Positions 1-10,129 of a stretch of 64,000 nt of DNA are shown piece after piece. The DNA is taken from positions 3,439,501 to 3,503,500 of the forward strand of contig NZ_CP014327.1 in the NCBI RefSeq assembly GCF_000812665.2. Reading direction: 5' to 3'. Positions within the stretch are counted from its first letter, which is position 1. Each line of letters starts with the position of its first letter. The notes under the pieces were generated by a model. It saw only the letters and a program-made list of their open reading frames with translations, was not told the DNA's origin and did not search any database. The position numbers and the translations under genes are program-made. Source of the DNA: Falsihalocynthiibacter arcticus. Lineage in GTDB: Bacteria; Pseudomonadota; Alphaproteobacteria; Rhodobacterales; Rhodobacteraceae.

Positions 1-382
1 CTCAATTAACCACAATATATCGCTTTTTCATGTGGCTACCAGAGCCAAGTTACACATGCATAACTGGCTTGCAATAGGGGGCGTAAGCTGCCGCGGCACG
101 GAAATTATACGAAAACTGTAATAGCAGGAATTTTCGGTGCGTTTGTCTTGGAATTTTTTGGTTGTGGATCTGTTGCCTTCATGGGCTAAGCCCTCGCATG
201 CGGTGCGGTTGCACATCATTTTATATCGAAGGTCGCCTCTCGGGGCTGCCTCTTTCCATGTCACACCGCTTTTCCTAAGATGATGAAATTTCTAATGGTT
301 CCGCACTTGAAGCCACGCCATTGCACGCTACTTAGAATCGTTATAAACCGCATTAGAATTCAAAAACACGACAGGAGCAGAC
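1..382. other. Intergenic region upstream of the peroxiredoxin gene
   Basis: I see no convincing gene here. A minus-strand open frame at 28-264 has no recognisable family and an unnatural composition. The stretch just before position 383 contains the purine-rich sequence gacaggagcag, which fits a ribosome binding site for the peroxiredoxin gene. The promoter of that gene should also lie here, but I cannot place it with confidence. Confidence 0.5.
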
Positions 383-928
383 ATGCAAATTGGCGCAAAA
401 CTTCCAGAGGTAACATTTCACACCCGCGTTCGCGACGAGTCTATTGGCGGCGACAATCCGTTCCGCTGGGAAAACAAAACAACCCGCGATTATTTCGCAG
501 GCAAACGCGTTATTTTATTCGCCCTCCCCGGTGCGTTTACGCCAACTTGCTCGACGTTTCAGCTCCCAGGGTTTGAAAAAGGTTTTGCTGACTTCCAACA
601 AGAAGGCATCGAGGGCATCTATTGTTTGTCCGTCAACGACAGCTTTGTGATGAACAAATGGGCCCAGAGCCAAGACCTTAAAAACGTTAACGTCATTCCC
701 GACGGTTCCGGCGAATTTACCCGCAAAATGGGCATGCTGGTTGAGAAATCAAACGTTGGTTTTGGCATGCGGTCGTGGCGCTATGCGGCCATCGTGAATG
801 ACGGTGTGATCGAGGGCTGGTTCGCAGAACCCGGCATTGCCGACAACGGCACTGAGGACACCTATGGCGAGTCCTCACCAGAAAACCTGTTGAACTGGCT
901 ACGCGCAGAGAAATCAGTCGCGGCTTAA
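383..928 (+). CDS. Peroxiredoxin (Prx5/redoxin family)
   Basis: This 181-residue protein is a thiol peroxidase that would reduce hydrogen peroxide and organic hydroperoxides in the cytoplasm. The peroxidatic cysteine is C56 in the motif PGAFTPTC, typical of the Prx5/AhpC-TSA group. A second cysteine, C81, is not at the usual resolving position, so the protein may work as a 1-Cys enzyme recycled by glutaredoxin or glutathione. There is no fused glutaredoxin domain. The length is normal for the family. The start is supported by AGGAG about 8 bases upstream. The gene stands alone and ends in a strong hairpin terminator. The family call is secure; substrate preference is not visible. Confidence 0.93.
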   Translation: MQIGAKLPEVTFHTRVRDESIGGDNPFRWENKTTRDYFAGKRVILFALPGAFTPTCSTFQLPGFEKGFADFQQEGIEGIYCLSVNDSFVMNKWAQSQDLKNVNVIPDGSGEFTRKMGMLVEKSNVGFGMRSWRYAAIVNDGVIEGWFAEPGIADNGTEDTYGESSPENLLNWLRAEKSVAA

Positions 929-950
929 GGCTTCACGTTTTATAGACACG

Positions 951-983
951 AAAAGGGCCTTCCATTGGAAAGGCCCTTTTTTT
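951..983 (+). terminator. Rho-independent terminator after the peroxiredoxin gene
   Basis: An inverted repeat aaagggcctt / aaggcccttt with a 6-base loop is followed by a run of T residues. It lies 23 bases after the stop codon. Confidence 0.9.
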
Positions 984-1003
984 GTTTTCGTATGTTTCGT
1001 GCA

Positions 1004-2124
1004 TCAACCAATCATTGGTCCGTATTTTCCATAGGACTTCGTCGTGTGAAAAGCTAACCGTTGCAAGGCAATTTTGAGCACGATTTTGCCACTCCGCGCG
1101 GCCCAATCCATCTCTTTTTCGGTGGTTTCAATCCCCTCAAGGAAACAGCAACACCGCAAAACGACATGCCCAAGTCCCGGCCCCAAATCCCGCAGCGCCT
1201 CACGGGTACGATCATGGGCGGCCTTTTGTTTTTCATTGCGAAACGTGGGCGTCGGAACCGTTGAGCCATCTTCGATTTGCATCAAATATTGCTCCCAAAT
1301 CTTTTGATCCTGAAGCCCCATTTGAGCCAATTCGAAATCTTCCCGAAGCCGCTCGCCCGCGGCGACTAAATCGTCGTTTACAAAGGGCTTACCGGTTTTG
1401 TCACGGCGACGGGCCAAGGCGATCAGTGGACTTTCTGCCAAGGTATAGCGCTTAACCGGCCGGTCTTCGTCACGATCATTGGACCATGTGGTGGGAGCGG
1501 CATCAAAACGCGTGGGGGCCTCGGCAAACCCATGTGCCATCCCGCCCATACGGTTTGGGGAGTCCATTGTGGATTTCAGGAAACTACGGCCAGAAACCGT
1601 CGCTTCATACTGGGCGATTTTACCGGATTTTTTGCATTTGATCCATTCTTTGAGCGCCATCGCCTCGGCAATATGACGATCAACAATTGTGTGCGCGCAG
1701 ATTTCCCACCGGGAAGATCTCGCAGCACAACTGCCATATCCATATTCCCAGCAACGACCAAAATCGCCCCTGTTTTACACAGGCGTCGCAACACCCGCTG
1801 CGCCTCGGAATGCAGCTCAATATCAGAGGCCGTTTGGTTTGGGTTTCGTTTGGGCGCAGCCATCTGGGTATCCTTGTTTATAGGGCTGTTGGGAAAATGT
1901 GCTTTGCCCAAGTCGCGCAGAGCCTTGTCGATTAGAATATCGTCGCGACGGTTTTCAAACCGGCGAATTTGACGCAAAACAGTGGACGCGTGGCATCCAG
2001 CGTTTCGTGCCACGGCACGAATGGACAGACCCGTTTCCGTGTGAAGTAAATAGCGTTCAGCGGCATCCGGTCCCCAGTGGGGCAGCAACGTACAAACCGG
2101 TCTGCTATCCAAATTTTCCCCCAT
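1004..2124 (-). CDS. DUF6456 domain-containing protein with N-terminal HTH-like region, frameshifted
   Basis: Two overlapping frames form one gene of about 373 residues. The N-terminal part (start at 2124) contains a helix-turn-helix-like stretch, LSIRAVARNAGCHASTVLRQ. The C-terminal part, with ALKEWIKCKKSGKIAQY and LGHVVLRCCCFLEGIE, matches my memory of the DUF6456 family, which is conserved in Rhodobacteraceae and has no assigned role. The frame changes near 1689-1695, in tgtgtgc on the plus strand. One added base there restores a continuous reading ...ART, then IVDRHIAEAMALKEW. The divergent neighbour encodes a DUF6477 protein, a pairing I associate with this family. It may be a DNA-binding regulator; its function is unknown. 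I read the break as a sequence error rather than decay, because both halves look well conserved. Confidence 0.75.
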
Positions 2125-2339
2125 TACAGTCTCCTTGAGTTGGCAATGGTCTTATGGCGATTTTGTAGGAAGGAATGATGTTTCAATTGGTTACGCCCTC
2201 GTTAAAATCTTGTGACTTGCTATGATTGTTTCCAAATGCTAAACAATCGGCAAACTAACGTTCGGCGATTATTTTCATCCGCAACACACGTCTAAGTTGA
2301 GTCATTCTGTGTAGACATCAAAAACTCACGGAGAAGACC

Positions 2340-2627
2340 ATGAATGATATCCTAACAATGCTGAAAATGTTGAACCGCCCTCGCCTCCTCGTTCGGGCTG
2401 CTCGCCACGGTTTAAGCGAGTATAATAGGGACCGTCACCTTCCACGCCTAATCAAAGACGCACGTCTTCCGGGCCCTGGACAGGCCGTAATTACCCTCAT
2501 GAGTGAGGAACAAATTCTCGAAGAAAAGCGGAAATTGGGCGACGCAAGTTACAGTGTAATGCTGCATATTGAGATGCTTGTCGCACTTATGGGGGAAGCA
2601 AAATTATTAGCGGTGCGGACAGCATAA
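2340..2627 (+). CDS. DUF6477 family protein
   Basis: This is a 95-residue protein with the pattern RPRLLVRAARHG, LPGPGQA and HIEMLVALMGEAKLL that I recognise from DUF6477, a small family of unknown role found in Rhodobacteraceae. It is predicted to be cytoplasmic, with no signal peptide or membrane segment. The start follows the purine-rich sequence ggagaagacc. The gene is divergent from the DUF6456 gene across about 215 bases, which should hold both promoters, and it ends at a hairpin shared with the convergent MttB-family gene. Confidence 0.8.
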   Translation: MNDILTMLKMLNRPRLLVRAARHGLSEYNRDRHLPRLIKDARLPGPGQAVITLMSEEQILEEKRKLGDASYSVMLHIEMLVALMGEAKLLAVRTA

Positions 2628-2628
2628 A

Positions 2629-2652
2629 GGGCGGAAAACCAGTTTCCGCCCC
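2629..2652. terminator. Hairpin between convergent genes
   Basis: The inverted repeat gggcggaaa / tttccgccc has a 6-base loop and begins 2 bases after the DUF6477 stop. The T-run is weak, so it may work with Rho or as an mRNA-stabilising end. Confidence 0.65.
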
Positions 2653-2671
2653 AATTTGAGGTAAATTGTGT

Positions 2672-4210
2672 CTATAAGAACGAATCTGGAACAGAGGCTT
2701 TCTTTTCAGCTACATAGCTCCTAAGGGCTCGCTCGATTAGGGGATCAAGGGCGGGAGCACGGTAGTCTGAGAGCAGTTGTTTCACCTTCGTCGCGGCCAA
2801 AGATTGGCTATCCCGCGCGCCTTCGTCTTCCCACGTCTCGAAGGGTTTATAGTCGAGGACATTGCTGCGCCAAAAGGCCGACTGATAATTTGCTTGGGTA
2901 TGGGCGCACCCTAAAAAGTGCCCTCCCGGCCCGACCTCAACGATCGCGTCCATAGCTTGGGCGTTTTCATCTATCGCAACGCCCTCAGCGAGTTTGTGCA
3001 AAGCCCCCAGTTGGTCCGCGTCGAGAACAAACTTCTCAAGCGAGGCCACAAGCCCGCCTTCAAGCCAACCACAGGCATGGAGCATGAAGTTCACGCCGCC
3101 CAAAAGGGCCGCGTTGAGGGTATTTGCGGTTTCATATCCCGCCTGCGCATCAGGCAGCTTTGAGCCACAGAGCCCGCCACCAGACCTAAACGGAAGGTTA
3201 AGGCGGCGCGCGAGCTGGCCCGCACCGTAAAGGATTTGTGAAGCTTCTGGTGTGCCAAAGGTCGGTGCACCCGAATTCATGTCAATCGACGTCACGAACG
3301 TTCCGAAAATCACCGGAGCGCCTTTGCGGATCAGTTGGCTATAGGCAACGCCCGCCATGACCTCGGCCAAAACCTGCGCCAATGTCCCCGCGACGGAAAC
3401 AGGTGCCATGGCCCCGCCAACAACGAAAGGCGAAATGATGCAGGCCTGATTTGCACGCGCATAGACCTCAAGCGACCCCATCATAATCGAGTCAAACGAG
3501 AGCGGTGAGTTGATATTGATGAGCGACGTCATCACCGTATTGTCCCGCACGAAGTCCTTGCCGAACAGAATTTCACACATCTCCACACTGTCTTGAGCGC
3601 GGCTAGGTTCCGTGACCGACCCCATAAACGGCTTATCGCTCAAGGTCATATGCGCCAAGAGCATGTCGAGATGCCGCTTGTTCACTGGTACATCGGTCGG
3701 CTCACACACGGTTCCGCCGGAATGGTGCAAGAATTTGGACATATAGCCCAAACGCACGAAATTCTCGAAATCCGCCATGGTGGCATAGCGGCGCCCGCCC
3801 TCAAGGTCGCGCACGAAGGGCGGACCATAAACAGGTGCGAGCACCAGTTTTTTGCCGCCGATTTCCACATTCCGTTCGGGATTGCGCGCATGCTGGATAA
3901 AACTCGACGGCGCTGTTTTGCACAATTCCCGCGCCAATCCACGGGGAATCCGCACGCGATCATCCTCAATTTGCGCACCAGCCGCGCGCCAAAGCTCCAA
4001 CGCTTCCGGATTTTCGAGGAAATTCACACCTGTTTCTGCCAAAATCGTTTCGGCGTTGCGCTCGATTATTTGAAGCGCTTCCTCGTTGAGGATTTCGTAA
4101 TTTGGGATCGCGCGATCAATGACGGGCGCGGTATCAAAACTTACGGCACTGCGTGCGGCGCGACGCGCAGAACCGCCGCCTCCCCGTTTGCGACCTGATT
4201 CTAACGTCAT
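2672..4210 (-). CDS. Trimethylamine methyltransferase (MttB) family protein, non-pyrrolysine
   Basis: This 512-residue protein belongs to the MttB superfamily of corrinoid-dependent methyltransferases, which move a methyl group from a quaternary or tertiary amine to a cobalamin-binding partner protein. It reads through without an internal TAG, so it is a non-pyrrolysine member, a group that includes glycine betaine and proline betaine demethylases. Family features include NEEALQIIERNAETILAETG near the N terminus, GGTVCEPTDVPVN in the middle and the Gly-rich RSGGGLCGSK. The N-terminal 25 residues are Arg/Gly/Ser-rich and probably disordered. No corrinoid protein gene is next to it. The methyltetrahydrofolate:corrinoid methyltransferase and reactivation genes lie about 25 kb away (28573-32941), so the two loci may cooperate. 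The substrate cannot be read from the sequence. Confidence 0.88.
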   Translation of the reverse strand: MTLESGRKRGGGGSARRAARSAVSFDTAPVIDRAIPNYEILNEEALQIIERNAETILAETGVNFLENPEALELWRAAGAQIEDDRVRIPRGLARELCKTAPSSFIQHARNPERNVEIGGKKLVLAPVYGPPFVRDLEGGRRYATMADFENFVRLGYMSKFLHHSGGTVCEPTDVPVNKRHLDMLLAHMTLSDKPFMGSVTEPSRAQDSVEMCEILFGKDFVRDNTVMTSLININSPLSFDSIMMGSLEVYARANQACIISPFVVGGAMAPVSVAGTLAQVLAEVMAGVAYSQLIRKGAPVIFGTFVTSIDMNSGAPTFGTPEASQILYGAGQLARRLNLPFRSGGGLCGSKLPDAQAGYETANTLNAALLGGVNFMLHACGWLEGGLVASLEKFVLDADQLGALHKLAEGVAIDENAQAMDAIVEVGPGGHFLGCAHTQANYQSAFWRSNVLDYKPFETWEDEGARDSQSLAATKVKQLLSDYRAPALDPLIERALRSYVAEKKASVPDSFL

Positions 4211-4401
4211 AAACGTCTCCTATACCGATGTTTACTTTTGTTCTCATGACCGCTGCCTTTGGCGGTGTTAAAAACAGACATTTTTGGACGGAAAGCGACA
4301 TTTGTGTTTAATTCCATGTGCAGTTTAAAAATTACACGCAAATTGCCGCCCGAGGGTCGCAACCACTTGCACAGAACGCCCATGCACATTATTGCCAAAT
4401 A

Positions 4402-5967
4402 ATGAATGATATTCCTTCGCATGAGCGCCTGCTAATCATCGACTTTGGGTCCCAAGTGACGCAGCTCATTGCGCGTCGTCTGCGCGAGCTGTCTGTCTAT
4501 TGTGAAATCCATCCGTTTCAAAAAGTGACCCCTGCATTCTTGGCCGAATTTGCGCCAAAAGCGGTGATCCTGTCAGGCGGCCCTGCCAGTGTGATTGACG
4601 AGGGTTCGCCCCGTCCGCCTAAGGCAGTGTTTGACCTTGATGTGCCCATCTTGGGCATTTGTTACGGTCAACAAGTTATGATGCATATGCTGGGCGGCAA
4701 AGTTGAATCCGGCCATGGAACGGCCGAATTTGGCCGCGCTTATGTCGTGCCAACCGGCGATAAAATCGGCCTTCTGGACGGCTGGTTTGAACAGGACAAA
4801 GAACAGGTATGGATGAGCCACGGCGACCACGTGAGCGCCATCGCTCCTGGGTTTGAAGTATATGGCACGTCGCCAAACGCTCCCTTTGCGATCACCGCAG
4901 ACACGACGCGCGGCTTTTATGCCGTGCAGTTTCACCCCGAAGTCCACCACACACCCAATGGCGCGAAATTCTACGAAAATTTCGTTAAAATGGCCGGCTT
5001 TACAGGCGATTGGACCATGGGCGCGTACCGCGAACAAGCGATTGACGCAATCCGCGAACAAGTCGGAGACAAGCAAGTTATCTGTGGGTTGTCGGGCGGC
5101 GTTGACAGCTCGGTCGCGGCCGTTTTGATCCACGAAGCGATTGGGGATCAGCTTACCTGTGTGTTTGTGGACCACGGTTTGCTGCGCAAGGATGAAGCCG
5201 AAGAAGTCGTGAAAATGTTCCGCGACAACTATAAGATCAAGCTGATCTATGCAGACGAAAAAGAGCTATTTTTGGGCGCGCTCGACGGGCAATCTGATCC
5301 CGAAACCAAGCGCAAAATCATCGGTGGCTTGTTTATTGATGTGTTCCAGAAATATGCCAACGAGATCGAAGGCGCGGAATTCCTTGCGCAGGGCACTTTG
5401 TACCCAGATGTGATTGAATCCGTGAGCTTTTCCGGCGGGCCTTCGGTGACGATCAAAAGCCACCACAACGTGGGCGGCCTACCTGAGAAGATGGGTCTTA
5501 AACTTGTGGAACCCTTGCGCGAATTGTTCAAGGATGAGGTCCGTGCGCTGGGCCGTGAGCTTGGCCTTCCCGCGAGCTTTATTGGCCGTCATCCCTTCCC
5601 AGGGCCTGGCCTTGCGATCCGTTGCCCCGGTGAGATTACCCGCGCCAAACTTGAGATCCTGCGCGAAGCGGATGCCGTTTATATCGATCAAATCCGCAAA
5701 CACGGTCTTTATGACGAGATTTGGCAAGCTTTCGTCGCCATTCTCCCTGTGCGCACCGTCGGTGTGATGGGCGATGGGCGCACCTATGATTTCGCCTGTG
5801 CTTTGCGGGCGGTGACTTCGGTGGACGGAATGACGGCGGATTATTATCCATTTACCCATGAATTCCTTGGCGAAACCGCGACGCGGATCATCAACGAAGT
5901 TCAAGGCATCAACCGCGTGACCTACGACATCACCTCAAAACCTCCCGGTACGATCGAGTGGGAATAA
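4402..5967 (+). CDS. guaA: GMP synthase (glutamine-hydrolysing)
   Basis: GuaA converts XMP to GMP using glutamine and ATP. The 521-residue protein has an N-terminal class I glutamine amidotransferase domain with nucleophile C87 in GICYGQQ and the His/Glu pair in FHPEVHH. It is followed by the ATP pyrophosphatase domain with the PP-loop SGGVDSS and a C-terminal dimerisation domain ending in KPPGTIEWE. An in-frame ATG exists at 4318, but 4402 gives the usual length and the usual start just before [12 protein letters not shown]. The ribosome binding site is weak at both positions. The stop overlaps the next gene by 10 bases. Confidence 0.97.
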   Translation: MNDIPSHERLLIIDFGSQVTQLIARRLRELSVYCEIHPFQKVTPAFLAEFAPKAVILSGGPASVIDEGSPRPPKAVFDLDVPILGICYGQQVMMHMLGGKVESGHGTAEFGRAYVVPTGDKIGLLDGWFEQDKEQVWMSHGDHVSAIAPGFEVYGTSPNAPFAITADTTRGFYAVQFHPEVHHTPNGAKFYENFVKMAGFTGDWTMGAYREQAIDAIREQVGDKQVICGLSGGVDSSVAAVLIHEAIGDQLTCVFVDHGLLRKDEAEEVVKMFRDNYKIKLIYADEKELFLGALDGQSDPETKRKIIGGLFIDVFQKYANEIEGAEFLAQGTLYPDVIESVSFSGGPSVTIKSHHNVGGLPEKMGLKLVEPLRELFKDEVRALGRELGLPASFIGRHPFPGPGLAIRCPGEITRAKLEILREADAVYIDQIRKHGLYDEIWQAFVAILPVRTVGVMGDGRTYDFACALRAVTSVDGMTADYYPFTHEFLGETATRIINEVQGINRVTYDITSKPPGTIEWE

Positions 5968-6893
5968 AGCAACGTTTACGCGCGAGATTAGCTCCACAGG
6001 CTCCTGCGCCCATCGAACCCGTCTTGTTTTCCCATAGCAGTGAGTTGCTTGCGAAGATTGAGTCCGACCTGACCGCGCAATCCACGCGAGGCGAAGCACT
6101 TGCGCGTCTTCGGGCGTTGGGGTTGTCGGATTTCGGACTGTTTCTTATTTCGCTGCCCGATGCGACTTACCCCAAGTTGTCGGCCTTGCTTCCGCGTATG
6201 GCCGAGGCCGAGGTTCAACGCAATTGGACTGGCAACAGCGGCGCGTTCCTTTTGACCCAGACGCTCGATTTCGTGCGATCTGCGGCCTATAACTACTCTG
6301 AAATTTCAGGGAAACCCCTGTCAGACGCCAAAATTCTGGACTTTGGTTGTGGCTATGGCCGCATCAGCCGCATGATGTATTTCTTTACCGAGGAAGAAAA
6401 CTACTTCGGCGTCGACCCTTGGGATCGCTCCATCGAAATCTGTAAAAACGATGGCCTGACCACGAATTTCGCGGTCTCTGATTATTTACCCACAGACTTG
6501 CCCGTCGGTGACGCGCGATTTGATTTTATTTTTGCCTTCTCGGTGTTTACGCACCTTTCTGAACGTGCCACGCGCGCGGGAATCTCAACGGTAGCAAAAT
6601 ATCTCACTGCGGATGGCATCCTCCTTATCACAACGCGCGAGATCGAGTATTGGGCACAGCATTTCAAAGAAACCGCCCCCCAACAGCGTGCGCACTGTGA
6701 AGAGTCACACGATGCCGGCGGGTTTGCTTTTGTTCCCCATAGCCGAGAAACAGTTGACGGGGATGTAACTTACGGCGACACATCCATGACCGTTGCGTGG
6801 TTCCACGCGCAATTCCCCGACCTCAAAATCGTGAAGCAAGACCGCTCCCTCAACGATCCCTATCAATCTTATTGGTTCGTTCAAAAACGTTAA
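5958..6893 (+). CDS. Class I SAM-dependent methyltransferase
   Basis: This 311-residue protein has a Rossmann-type methyltransferase core with motif I DFGCGYG at residues 128-134, an acidic residue after the next strand ([10 protein letters not shown]) and the motif [15 protein letters not shown]. Residues 1-120 form a helical N-terminal region that may select the substrate. The start is GTG inside the last codons of guaA, which suggests translational coupling. The acceptor molecule is unknown. The link to guaA may only reflect co-transcription. Confidence 0.85.
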   Translation: MGIKQRLRARLAPQAPAPIEPVLFSHSSELLAKIESDLTAQSTRGEALARLRALGLSDFGLFLISLPDATYPKLSALLPRMAEAEVQRNWTGNSGAFLLTQTLDFVRSAAYNYSEISGKPLSDAKILDFGCGYGRISRMMYFFTEEENYFGVDPWDRSIEICKNDGLTTNFAVSDYLPTDLPVGDARFDFIFAFSVFTHLSERATRAGISTVAKYLTADGILLITTREIEYWAQHFKETAPQQRAHCEESHDAGGFAFVPHSRETVDGDVTYGDTSMTVAWFHAQFPDLKIVKQDRSLNDPYQSYWFVQKR

Positions 6894-6912
6894 AACTAGT
6901 TTGGACTGACCT

Positions 6913-7815
6913 ATGATCCCTCCGTCAAAAAACACCGCCCATGCGGATTTTATCCATGCTGCGTTTTGGATGTGTGGGGCCGTGTTTGCCTTTAGCGCAA
7001 TGGCCATCGCGGGGCGCGCGGTCATGCAGGAATTGGATACGTTTGAGTTGATGATGTACCGCTCGTTTACGGGTGTGGTCATTGTTTGCGGCTATGTTCT
7101 GTGGTCCAAACGGTACACCGAAATCACATGGCGCGCTTTCCCCCAGCAACTGATCCGCAATCTGTTTCATTTTACGGGGCAAAACCTATGGTTCGCGGCG
7201 CTCGTCCTCATTCCGATCGCAAAAGTCTTTGCCATTGAGTTTACATCCCCCGTTTGGGTGCTGCTCCTTGCGCCATTCATTTTGGGCGAAAACCTAACCA
7301 GAAGCCGCGCGTTGACCGCCTTAGCAGGTTTCGTCGGCATTTTAATCGTGACGCGCCCGACGTTCGGCAACCTGTCCTTGGGCGAAGGGCTCGCGGCCTT
7401 GGCGGCCATATGTTTTGCCGTCACCAGCCTGTTAACGCGCCGCCTGACCCGCACCCAGTCGATCACGGCAATCATGTTCTACCTCACCGTCACCCAATCG
7501 GTTTTTGGCGTTGTTATGGCTGGCTACGACGGGGAAATCGCCCTGCCCAGCCCGCCCCTCATTCCGGCAGTCATCGCGGTTGGCCTCATGGGTCTGATGG
7601 CGCATCTATGCTTAACGCGGGCGTTATCCTTGGCCCCTGCGGCCTCCATCATGCCAATTGATTTTGCCCGTTTGCCGGTTATCGCAATATTAGGGTTTTT
7701 CTTGTTTAACGAAACCGTCGACATCTATGTATGGATCGGAGCAATTATCATCTTTGGTGCAAATTATCTCAATCTTGTGCATGAGTCGCGGATTTCACGG
7801 GAGGCTCAAATCTAA
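6913..7815 (+). CDS. DMT-superfamily permease (EamA domain)
   Basis: This 300-residue integral inner membrane protein has about ten hydrophobic segments arranged as two EamA repeats, for example AAFWMCGAVFAFSAMAIAGR at the start and WIGAIIIFGANYLNLVHE at the end. Members of this superfamily export or import small metabolites. The gene follows the methyltransferase by 19 bases and is probably in the same transcript. The substrate is unknown. Confidence 0.87.
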   Translation: MIPPSKNTAHADFIHAAFWMCGAVFAFSAMAIAGRAVMQELDTFELMMYRSFTGVVIVCGYVLWSKRYTEITWRAFPQQLIRNLFHFTGQNLWFAALVLIPIAKVFAIEFTSPVWVLLLAPFILGENLTRSRALTALAGFVGILIVTRPTFGNLSLGEGLAALAAICFAVTSLLTRRLTRTQSITAIMFYLTVTQSVFGVVMAGYDGEIALPSPPLIPAVIAVGLMGLMAHLCLTRALSLAPAASIMPIDFARLPVIAILGFFLFNETVDIYVWIGAIIIFGANYLNLVHESRISREAQI

Positions 7816-7997
7816 ACCCGACAGTTCAGTTATAAGAAACCGGTGACTGAAATAACACAATTACGTTGCGGTACTTTCTGCAAAACTTAACGTCCCAAAA
7901 TGGTTACGCGGCGTCAAATTTGACTTGGATGACCCCTGAGCGGCATCTTCACACCGACTTCACTCATAGATGTCTGAACATTCCCAGGGAGGGGAAA

Positions 7998-9103
7998 ATG
8001 AAACTTATAACAACCACCGCGGTCCTAATGGCCACGACCACCAGCGCCGCACTCGCGGGTGGTGTAGATCGCTCCTATCAAAGCACTGCCATTCTCTTTG
8101 AAGAAGGAAACTATGTTGAAGTTTCTGTCGGCACAATAAACCCAAGTATCTCGGGCGTCGGCGCAACATATTCGCCAACTCCAGGGGGGCCTCGGGCGAC
8201 ATGGCTCCTGCCTATACCCAGTTTTCGGGCGCGTATAAGCACAGCTTTAGCGACAAATTGGACGCAGCAATCATCATCGACGAACCCTTTGGTGCCGACG
8301 TTGCCTATCCCTCTGCGCCCTATTTTGCGACGGGATCCGTTGCCGAACTTAACACGGCGGCAATCACTGGTATCCTGAAATATAATATCAACGAAGGTTA
8401 CAGCGTATTCGGCGGTCTGCGCTACGAAACCCTCGAAGCTACCGCGAATATCCCGTTTGTGTCATCATATGACGCCGTTGGCAGCAAAAATGGCGCGTTC
8501 GGCTACCTGGTTGGGGCCGCATATGAGCGTCCGGACATCGCCTTGCGGGTCGCATTGACCTACAACTCGAAAATCTCGCACGACCTTGAAACCACCGAGT
8601 CCTCGGCAGCCTTGGGCGCGGATAACACCTCGGTAACCGAAGTGAATTCACCACAATCTGTGAACCTCGAATTCCAATCCGGCGTCGCAGAAGACACGTT
8701 GGTTTTCGGCTCCATTCGATGGGTGAACTGGTCGGATTATGACATTTCCCCAACCGACTATGCGACCCTCACAGGTGGCGGTTCGCTGGTATCCTATGAG
8801 GATGACGTTTTCACCTACACCCTTGGCGTTGGACGTAAATTTAGCGACTCTTGGTCGGGCGCCATCTCTGCGGGTTATGAAAAATCCAATGGCGGCTACC
8901 AGTCCAACCTCAACCCAACCGACGGACAATTCTCGGTGGGTCTCGGTGGAACCTACACGCGCGAAAACATGAAAATCACGGCAGGCGTGAAATATGTCAT
9001 GATTGGCGATGCGGAAACTACCCTTGGTTTGGGCGGCCCAGCGTCGAGCTTCCAAGACAACAATGCGCTGGCCTTTGGTTTGCGGATTGGTTTAGCACTC
9101 TAA
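7998..9103 (+). CDS. OmpP1/FadL-family outer membrane protein, frameshifted at a G6 tract
   Basis: A signal peptide (MKLITTTAVLMATTTSAALA) is followed by a long beta-barrel protein ending in ALAFGLRIGLAL, with a C-terminal residue pattern suited to outer membrane assembly. The family includes FadL-type channels for hydrophobic substrates. The start at 7998 has the strong Shine-Dalgarno GGGAGGGG. The frame breaks at the six-G run at 8184-8189. With a seventh G the reading continues as PGGASGDMAPAYTQF and gives a 368-residue protein. This is either a base-call deletion or, less likely, a real phase-variable tract. A hairpin terminator follows. Confidence 0.85.
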
Positions 9104-9129
9104 TCACGATAAATACCTGATTATGAACT

Positions 9130-9157
9130 GGGCCTACCGGCAACGGCGGGCCCTTTT
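9130..9157 (+). terminator. Terminator after the FadL-type gene
   Basis: GGGCC and GGCCC arms with an inner CCG/CGG pairing are followed by tttt. It lies 26 bases after the stop codon. Confidence 0.75.
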
Positions 9158-9227
9158 CTGTTTCTAGCAATTGACCGCCCTCCTCGCGCTGGGTAGGACG
9201 GAGAGGAAGCAATCGAAAGCCACCTCC

Positions 9228-10088
9228 ATGATCCCCTCCGCCCAAGAATGGTCCGAAAACCCTAATAAACACGCCCTGCTTTTTGGGATGTCTGGTCTTG
9301 GAAAAACTTATATCTCTAATATGTTGCGCGCGTCCGGCGACTGGTTCCACTATTCCATCGATTATCGGATCGGCACGCGGTACATGGGCGAATTTATCGT
9401 CGACAATTTCAAAGCGCATGCGTTGCTGGACCCGTTTCTCGCGGAACTCCTTCTTAGCGACAGCATTTACATTGCCTCAAACCTCACATTTGAAAACCTC
9501 GCGCCCCTTTCGACATACCTCGGAAAACCGGGCAGCTCCGCCTTGGGCGGCCTGCCGATAGACGAATATATGCGGCGACAAAAACAGCACCACATCGCCG
9601 AAGTGAGTGCGCTTATGGACACGCCGTATTTCATCAAGCGTGCGACCGAGCTTTATGGTTATGACAATTTCATCTGCGACTCTGGTGGTTCTATTTGCGA
9701 AGTCGTTGACCCGTGGAATCCCCTAGATCCAACGCTCAAAACGCTGTCAGACAGCACCCTGATGATTTGGATCGAAGGCGGGAATGAACACACTGAGGCC
9801 CTTATCGCGCGCTTCAATGCATCGCCCAAACCCATGTGCTATCAGGCCAGCTTTCTGCTCCCGTTTTGGGATGAATACCTCAAAGAAAACAACGTGAAGC
9901 AAGAGGATGTTAATCCAAATGACTTCATTCGAGCCGCGTATCGTGCCGCGTTGACTGCGCGCCAACCACGGTATCAAGCGATGGCTGACAATTGGGGCAT
10001 CTCCGTTCCCGCAAGCGAAGTCGCTCGCCTCAAATCGCCTGACGATTTCAACGCTTTGGTTGCGGGTACCCTTGAGAACCACGCCTAA
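9228..10088 (+). CDS. P-loop ATPase of unknown role
   Basis: This 286-residue soluble protein has a Walker A motif GMSGLGKT at residues 20-27, in a setting (KHALLFGMSGLGKTYISNMLR) that recalls kinases or ATPases acting on small molecules. The rest has no catalytic motif I can name. A later segment reads YGYDNFICDSGGSICEVVD, followed by a hydrophobic strand TLMIWIEGG that could be part of the nucleotide-binding core. An upstream in-frame ATG at 9171 would add 19 residues of poor quality, so 9228 is preferred. It precedes metA by 41 bases and may be co-transcribed with it. Related proteins are, to my knowledge, annotated only as ATPase. Confidence 0.7.
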   Translation: MIPSAQEWSENPNKHALLFGMSGLGKTYISNMLRASGDWFHYSIDYRIGTRYMGEFIVDNFKAHALLDPFLAELLLSDSIYIASNLTFENLAPLSTYLGKPGSSALGGLPIDEYMRRQKQHHIAEVSALMDTPYFIKRATELYGYDNFICDSGGSICEVVDPWNPLDPTLKTLSDSTLMIWIEGGNEHTEALIARFNASPKPMCYQASFLLPFWDEYLKENNVKQEDVNPNDFIRAAYRAALTARQPRYQAMADNWGISVPASEVARLKSPDDFNALVAGTLENHA

Positions 10089-10129
10089 GAGACCTATTTA
10101 ACTAAACCAATCTCAGAAAAGAGTTCCCC

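Noticed and set aside
28-264. Minus-strand open frame of 78 codons
   Set aside because: Odd composition (many Cys, Arg, Ser), no family and no clear ribosome binding site.
3593-4198. Long plus-strand frame opposite the MttB-family gene
   Set aside because: It is the antisense shadow of a well-conserved protein and has no family of its own.
4318-4401. Upstream in-frame start of guaA
   Set aside because: It adds 28 residues foreign to GMP synthases; the 4402 start gives the normal length.
10089-10129. SAM riboswitch before metA
   Set aside because: Only 41 bases are available and no SAM-II type conserved core is visible.
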